Shown here: one piece after another, positions 50,653 through 54,209 of the stretch
How positions within the stretch are numbered: the first letter of the stretch is position 1
How the letters are laid out: every line of letters starts with the position of its first letter
NCBI GenBank assembly: GCA_900544195.1
Contig: UQUJ01000013.1
Coordinates: forward strand, 1 to 54,209
Source of the DNA: an uncultured Alistipes sp.
Lineage (GTDB): Bacteria; Bacteroidota; Bacteroidia; Bacteroidales; UBA932
Reading direction: 5' to 3'
Length of the DNA stretch: 54,209 nt
Notes under the pieces: model-generated
The model's input: only the letters and a program-made list of their open reading frames with translations
Database searches by the model: none
What the model was told of the DNA's origin: nothing
Position numbers and translations under genes: made by a program

Positions 50653-52095
50653 CTAAGCCATAGCGGCCTCGACATCGTCCGGCTGGATCGGGAGACGGTT
50701 CGGGCCTGTGCGGCGCGCGCCGTCCTCTGTCACGAGCACATCGTCCTCCAGACGGATTCCGCCGAAATCAAGGTAATCGTGCTCCAGCTTGTAGTAGTTC
50801 ACGAAACCCTTGTCGCGCTTCTCGCTCTTCCATTTCTCGATGAGGGCGGGAATGAAGTATATTCCCGGCTCATCTGTGATGACATTGCCCGGAACAAGCC
50901 GGCGTGCCATTCTGAGGCTGCCGAGGCCGAGCTGCGTGGAGCGTTTCTGATCCGGATCGTAACCCACGAGATCCTCTCCGAGGTCCTCCATGTCGTGAAC
51001 GTCAAGTCCCATATTGTGGCCGAGTCCGTGAGGCTGGAACAGTCCGGCGATGCCTTCGTGAAGCATGTTGTCCAGATTGCCGCGCACGATGTCCAGCGAG
51101 CGGAGATCCTCAAGCATCAGCCTGGCGACGGCCAGATGAACGTCCCTATAGGCGACTCCCGGCTTTGTCAGCTTGAACGCCAACTCGTTGCAGTCGCAGA
51201 CAATCTGGTAGATGTCCCTCTGCTTCTGGGTGAACTTGCCGCTGGTCGGCAGGGTGCGGGTGAAATCAGAGGCGTAGTGCATATTATTCTCGGCACCGGC
51301 GTCGATCACCATCAGCTTGCCAGGCTCGATGACCTTGTCGTGCAGATGATTGTGCAGAGTCTCACCGTGCTGGGTGAGAATCGTCGGGAACGACACGCCC
51401 CATCCCTCGCTAAGGGTCACGCCCTCCATCTTTCCGACAATCTCCTGCTCGATGATCCCGACCTTGACGCTGTTGCGGGCCACAGTATGCATCCTCTGTC
51501 CGAGAGCTCCGGCATCGTCGATCTGCTCGATCTCACACTGCTCCTTGACAAGCCTCATCGAGACGACAGCCCGCACGAGTTCCTTGGAGGCGTGCTTGCC
51601 GCCGTCCTCGTCGATAGGGGCGACACGGGCCACATCCTCATTGGTTATTCCCACAAGGGCGGCGAGTTTCATCGTGTTGTAATAGCGGCTCGGAGGAAGG
51701 AAATGAATATTCCTGCCTGTGGCCAAAGCCTTAGTGACGGCGATGTTCAGAGAACCGTAAGATGCTGAATGATTTACGCCAACCTCGGCGGCCTTGGAGG
51801 CGACCGATGGCTGAGGTCCCATCCAGATGATGTCCCCGATCTCCACATCGTCGGCGAAGATGGTCTCCTCTCCGCTGTCAAGGTCCAGGATGGCCGCATA
51901 GCGTGGCTCGTCGAGTCCGAAATAGTACAGCCAGGATGAGTCCTGACGGAATTTGTAAGCGTTGTCCTTGTACTGGGCGGCCGCTTCGACGTTGCCCACG
52001 AACAGGGCTATTCCACGCTTCCCCTGCGGAGCGGTCTGCGCCATCTTCTCCAGCAGAGCCTTGCGTCTTGCGATGTAGATCTCTTTTGCGAACAT
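50653..52095 (-). CDS. pepP: Xaa-Pro aminopeptidase (aminopeptidase P family)
   Basis: A 480-aa cytoplasmic metallopeptidase of family M24B that removes an N-terminal residue next to proline. The N-terminal AMP_N domain covers about 1-160. The catalytic domain has the five metal ligands: Asp in VIDAGAEN, Asp in SDFTRTLP, His in HGLGHNMGLDVHD, Glu in DEPGIYF and Glu in GIRLEDDVLV. It is first in the pepP-DUF456-oxidase-ksgA run. Upstream is element B2. Confidence 0.95.
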   Translation of the reverse strand: MFAKEIYIARRKALLEKMAQTAPQGKRGIALFVGNVEAAAQYKDNAYKFRQDSSWLYYFGLDEPRYAAILDLDSGEETIFADDVEIGDIIWMGPQPSVASKAAEVGVNHSASYGSLNIAVTKALATGRNIHFLPPSRYYNTMKLAALVGITNEDVARVAPIDEDGGKHASKELVRAVVSMRLVKEQCEIEQIDDAGALGQRMHTVARNSVKVGIIEQEIVGKMEGVTLSEGWGVSFPTILTQHGETLHNHLHDKVIEPGKLMVIDAGAENNMHYASDFTRTLPTSGKFTQKQRDIYQIVCDCNELAFKLTKPGVAYRDVHLAVARLMLEDLRSLDIVRGNLDNMLHEGIAGLFQPHGLGHNMGLDVHDMEDLGEDLVGYDPDQKRSTQLGLGSLRMARRLVPGNVITDEPGIYFIPALIEKWKSEKRDKGFVNYYKLEHDYLDFGGIRLEDDVLVTEDGARRTGPNRLPIQPDDVEAAMA

Positions 52096-52209
52096 ATTCT
52101 TAGGTCTTTATGTGATTGAACTTCGGTAAGCCCTGTCTGCGGCCACAGAATCTCCGTGACGGCCAAGGCCTCAATTACAAATATACAAAATTGATAGGTA
52201 AATTGACAC

Positions 52210-52376
52210 TTAGAAGCTGTTTTGAATTGTTTGAAATGTTCTTTGAGGTGAAAAGATCTTCATTTTCTTCCCGCTTCTTCAGTCAGATAGCACCGCTATC
52301 TTCCTTGGAAGAAGCGGTCGAAACTGAAGTTTTTCACTCTCAAACCTTCAAACAAACAATTCAAAACAGCTTCTTA
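52210..52376 (-). repeat. Family B palindromic element, copy B2
   Basis: The reverse complement of B1 with only one or two differences in about 166 bases. Apical core on plus: TCAGTCA (52279-52285), GATAGC, ACC, GCTATC, TTCCTT (to 52306). It lies 115 bases upstream of pepP and 38 bases past the end of the AAA/DUF4143 gene. A family A end follows it directly. Confidence 0.9.
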
Positions 52377-52400
52377 GTAATCCTTAAAAAATAATTTGGA
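52374..52400 (+). repeat. Family A end fragment A6
   Basis: TTAGTAATCCTTAAAAAATA then ATTTGG resembles the end of A4. It touches B2, sharing its TTA, and is only about 27 bases long. Confidence 0.45.
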
Positions 52401-52413
52401 TTTGTCGCCACTT

Positions 52414-53760
52414 CTATAGCAGTGGTGTCATATAGATCGGAAGGAACACATATCCGTTTTCTTCTTTATAATCCTGGGTATAAATTACGTAAGGAACATG
52501 AAGTTGTTTTTTGAACTTTTCACGGAATTTTGACAAGGATGAGAAGCTGGAATACTTGCCAGATTTCACCTCAACCGGGCAAATGTTATGGGCGTTTGTC
52601 AATGTCGGCTTTTCTACAAGGAAGTCAACCTCCATCCTGTCCTCAGAGACCGTTGAATAATTGCTATAGAAATACAAAGAGTGACCGCTTGCAACAAACA
52701 TCTGGGCGACAATGTTTTCCATGAGCATCCCTTCATTGATTTCCAACTTGCCAAGAAGAAGTTTCTGATACAGCTCCTCGCCTTGGATAGTCTTCTCATC
52801 GAACGCGTGAGAAATCAGGAGCCCAGTGTCTCCCATATAACATTTGAAAGTCCGGTCATCTCGTTTCAGTCTCATGCCTACCTGAGGTTCCGTAACACCA
52901 TTGCAGATATTCACAAAACGAGCGTCCTTCAGCCAAAGGAACGATGACTCATAGCTTCTGTATCTCGCGCCTTCACCCAAACTTGCAAGGCGGAACTTCT
53001 TCTCATGTTTCTGAAGCTCGCCCGGTATCTGATCCCACACCGCCTTAACCTTTTCCGTGTACCCATTGACGTGCTTGTCAATGCTACGACGGTACAATGC
53101 CAGAATATCCCGCTTCACCGTGTCTACTTTACGGAATATCCCCGTTTCAACAAATTCTTTAACCGCCTGCGGCATTCCTCCGACAATCAGATACTGCCGG
53201 AACAGGGTCATCGCCTTACGGTGCATCGGGCCAAGCTGACATCGATTCTCAAAACACGTCTTGACGAACGGCATGGTCATCTCATCGCCCAACGCCCATA
53301 AAAACTCCTCAAAATCCATAGGGTACATTTGAAGAGGTCTCTCCTCGGAAGGCAAAAGAATATCCTCGGTGTTCTCATTGATGCTTACCAATGACCCGGT
53401 CTCTATGTAATCATACCTTCCGTCCGCTACAAGATGCTTGATGGCCTGACGCGCCATTGGATATTTCTGAACCTCATCGAAAATAATCAATGACTCTCTC
53501 TCGTACAGCTGGACACCAGCGACATTCTGCAAAAAGATAAGAAATGTGTCAGTTTCATTCAGATACTCATCAAAAACTTCCTTCATCGCTTTACCGATGT
53601 GCGCGAAGTCCACAAGAATATATGACTTGTACTCATTCTTGGCGAACTCCTCCACTATGAAGCTCTTTCCCACCCGCCTTGCTCCTTCCACGAGGAGGGC
53701 TACCTTGCCTTTCTCCTCGTTTTTCCATCTCAAAAGGGAATTATATATTTTCCTTTTCAT
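52414..53760 (-). CDS. AAA ATPase with DUF4143 domain
   Basis: A 448-aa protein of the AAA_14/DUF4143 family, common in Bacteroidales and often variable between strains. Walker A is GARRVGKS (about 26-33) and Walker B LIIFDEVQK (about 90-98). The C-terminal DUF4143 part ends with a PD-(D/E)xK-like set: MEVDFLVEK and CPVEVKSGK, suggesting nuclease ancestry. The role is not established. The gene is more A/T-rich than pepP, stands alone, and lies next to elements B2 and A6, so it may be a late arrival. A canonical promoter is at 53781-53812. Confidence 0.9.
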   Translation of the reverse strand: MKRKIYNSLLRWKNEEKGKVALLVEGARRVGKSFIVEEFAKNEYKSYILVDFAHIGKAMKEVFDEYLNETDTFLIFLQNVAGVQLYERESLIIFDEVQKYPMARQAIKHLVADGRYDYIETGSLVSINENTEDILLPSEERPLQMYPMDFEEFLWALGDEMTMPFVKTCFENRCQLGPMHRKAMTLFRQYLIVGGMPQAVKEFVETGIFRKVDTVKRDILALYRRSIDKHVNGYTEKVKAVWDQIPGELQKHEKKFRLASLGEGARYRSYESSFLWLKDARFVNICNGVTEPQVGMRLKRDDRTFKCYMGDTGLLISHAFDEKTIQGEELYQKLLLGKLEINEGMLMENIVAQMFVASGHSLYFYSNYSTVSEDRMEVDFLVEKPTLTNAHNICPVEVKSGKYSSFSSLSKFREKFKKQLHVPYVIYTQDYKEENGYVFLPIYMTPLL

Positions 53761-53780
53761 AAATCACTGTTTTTCAAAGA

Positions 53781-53812
53781 CAAATATAACACCTCTGCAC
53801 CGAACAAACAAA
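53781..53812 (-). promoter_or_regulatory. Canonical promoter of AAA/DUF4143 gene
   Basis: On minus TTTG (53809-53812), 20 bases, TATATTTG (53781-53788), with the start codon 21 bases downstream. The block GCACC-AACAAACAAATTTAAT around the -33 element recurs at 53863-53885. Confidence 0.75.
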
Positions 53813-54029
53813 TTTAATCATCACATTATGCACCAAAACGAGATTTTTGAGATGGCATTATCGCACCAAACAAACAAATTTAATATTAATCTTGACCTTC
53901 CCTGGAAAAGGTTGACACTTTTGGGTGGTTAAACTAGATTGTTTTACACATTCACTGGACCGGTTTACATTGGAGGGTCCATTCCCCTAAAGTGGTTGTC
54001 AAACGTACTGTTTCCGTTGACATGATGCA

Positions 54030-54053
54030 GGAAGACGTGAGTCTTCCTTTTTT
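54030..54053 (+). terminator. Short intrinsic terminator
   Basis: GGAAGAC, loop GTGA, GTCTTCC, then TTTTTT. A textbook terminator on plus, though no plus-strand gene is seen before it. Confidence 0.7.
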
Positions 54054-54054
54054 G

Positions 54055-54090
54055 TTGGTGGATGCCGGCCGTACGGCCGGCATCCACCAA
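54055..54090. repeat. Perfect 36-bp palindrome
   Basis: TTGGTGGATGCCGGCCGT and its exact reverse complement, with no loop. It lies 2 bases after the terminator T-run and 27 bases past the stop of the minus-strand gene at the right edge. Likely a terminator stem or a binding site. Confidence 0.8.
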
Positions 54091-54117
54091 CCGCGCATCA
54101 AAGGTATATACTTTTTT

Positions 54118-54209
54118 CTACATTTCCACCTCCTCCTTTATCCATTCTTCATACTCAAGCTTTTCCAGACGCTCCTTTTCCTCCTGAGGCATCTCTTTTT
54201 TCAGGATGG
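54118..54209 (-). CDS. C-terminal end of an unidentified protein (partial)
   Basis: The minus-strand frame open from the window edge ends at TAG (54118-54120). The visible 29 residues include EMPQEEKERLEKLEYEEW and end VEM; they are rich in Glu and Lys and probably helical. I do not recognise the family. The gene is called because the frame runs open to the edge and stops near a palindrome of terminator type. Confidence 0.4.
   Translation of the reverse strand, partial: ILKKEMPQEEKERLEKLEYEEWIKEEVEM

Overview
The window looks like chromosomal DNA of a Bacteroidales bacterium (phylum Bacteroidota) with a G+C content somewhat above 50 % by eye. The signs are: promoters of the Bacteroidota type (TTTG, 19-21 nt, TAnnTTTG) in front of several genes; almost no Shine-Dalgarno sequences; and families typical of the order (paired deoxynucleoside kinases, DUF3127, FucP-type permease beside a ROK kinase, fused class II aldolase/short-chain dehydrogenase, AraC next to a TolC/HlyD/ABC-2 set, GH53 lipoprotein). 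I cannot name the genus. The first 13 bases are all G and may be a contig-end artefact.

Layout. 1-1250 is gene-free and holds hairpins, a direct repeat and one palindromic element. 1251-7343 (minus) is an operon: DUF308 membrane protein, dnaG, metG, aldose epimerase. 7564-12108 carries a PHP phosphatase, recQ (minus), an FKBP lipoprotein and a DUF3127 protein. 12137-13602 (minus) is miaA with a pRiA4b ORF-3-like gene. 13694-18880 (plus) is yigZ-pyrB, then serC-serA-DUF1015. 18881-22422 is a repeat-rich island with a REP-associated tyrosine transposase (RAYT) and a deoxynucleoside kinase. 22423-25537 is an acyl-CoA synthetase and a galactanase. 25538-31847 has a second deoxynucleoside kinase, an MBL hydrolase, uvrA, a DUF4377 lipoprotein and two repeat-filled gaps. 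31848-38834 looks like one sugar-use locus: ROK kinase and FucP-type permease on minus, divergent from a PHP protein, an aldolase/dehydrogenase fusion and a second aldolase on plus. 38967-45065 is an efflux operon with a divergent AraC regulator. 45928-52095 (minus) is tRNA-Ser and the operon pepP-DUF456-FAD/Fe-S oxidase-ksgA. 52414-54209 has an AAA/DUF4143 ATPase and the tail of a further gene.

The most unusual content is non-coding. (1) Two families of about 165-bp near-palindromic elements (A: four long copies plus two fragments; B: two nearly identical copies plus a half) differ in their arms but share one apical core: TCAGTCA, a 6-bp stem whose sequence varies with pairing kept, an ACC loop, then YTCCTT. 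Family B flanks the RAYT gene. (2) A separate, known class of REP with core CTTCGACAGGCTCAG is scattered through the window and lies in frame inside dnaG and the aldolase/dehydrogenase gene, and supplies the stop codon of the MBL gene. (3) The 6-mer GAATAT/ATATTC occurs about 170 times by manual scan where composition predicts roughly 20-26, and codon choice is bent to make it (Glu-Tyr as GAA-TAT, Ile-Phe as ATA-TTC). (4) Two perfect or near-perfect terminator-like hairpins share the loop GTAACGTG. (5) A canonical promoter at 45246 feeds an ORF-free stretch with two mutually exclusive hairpins.
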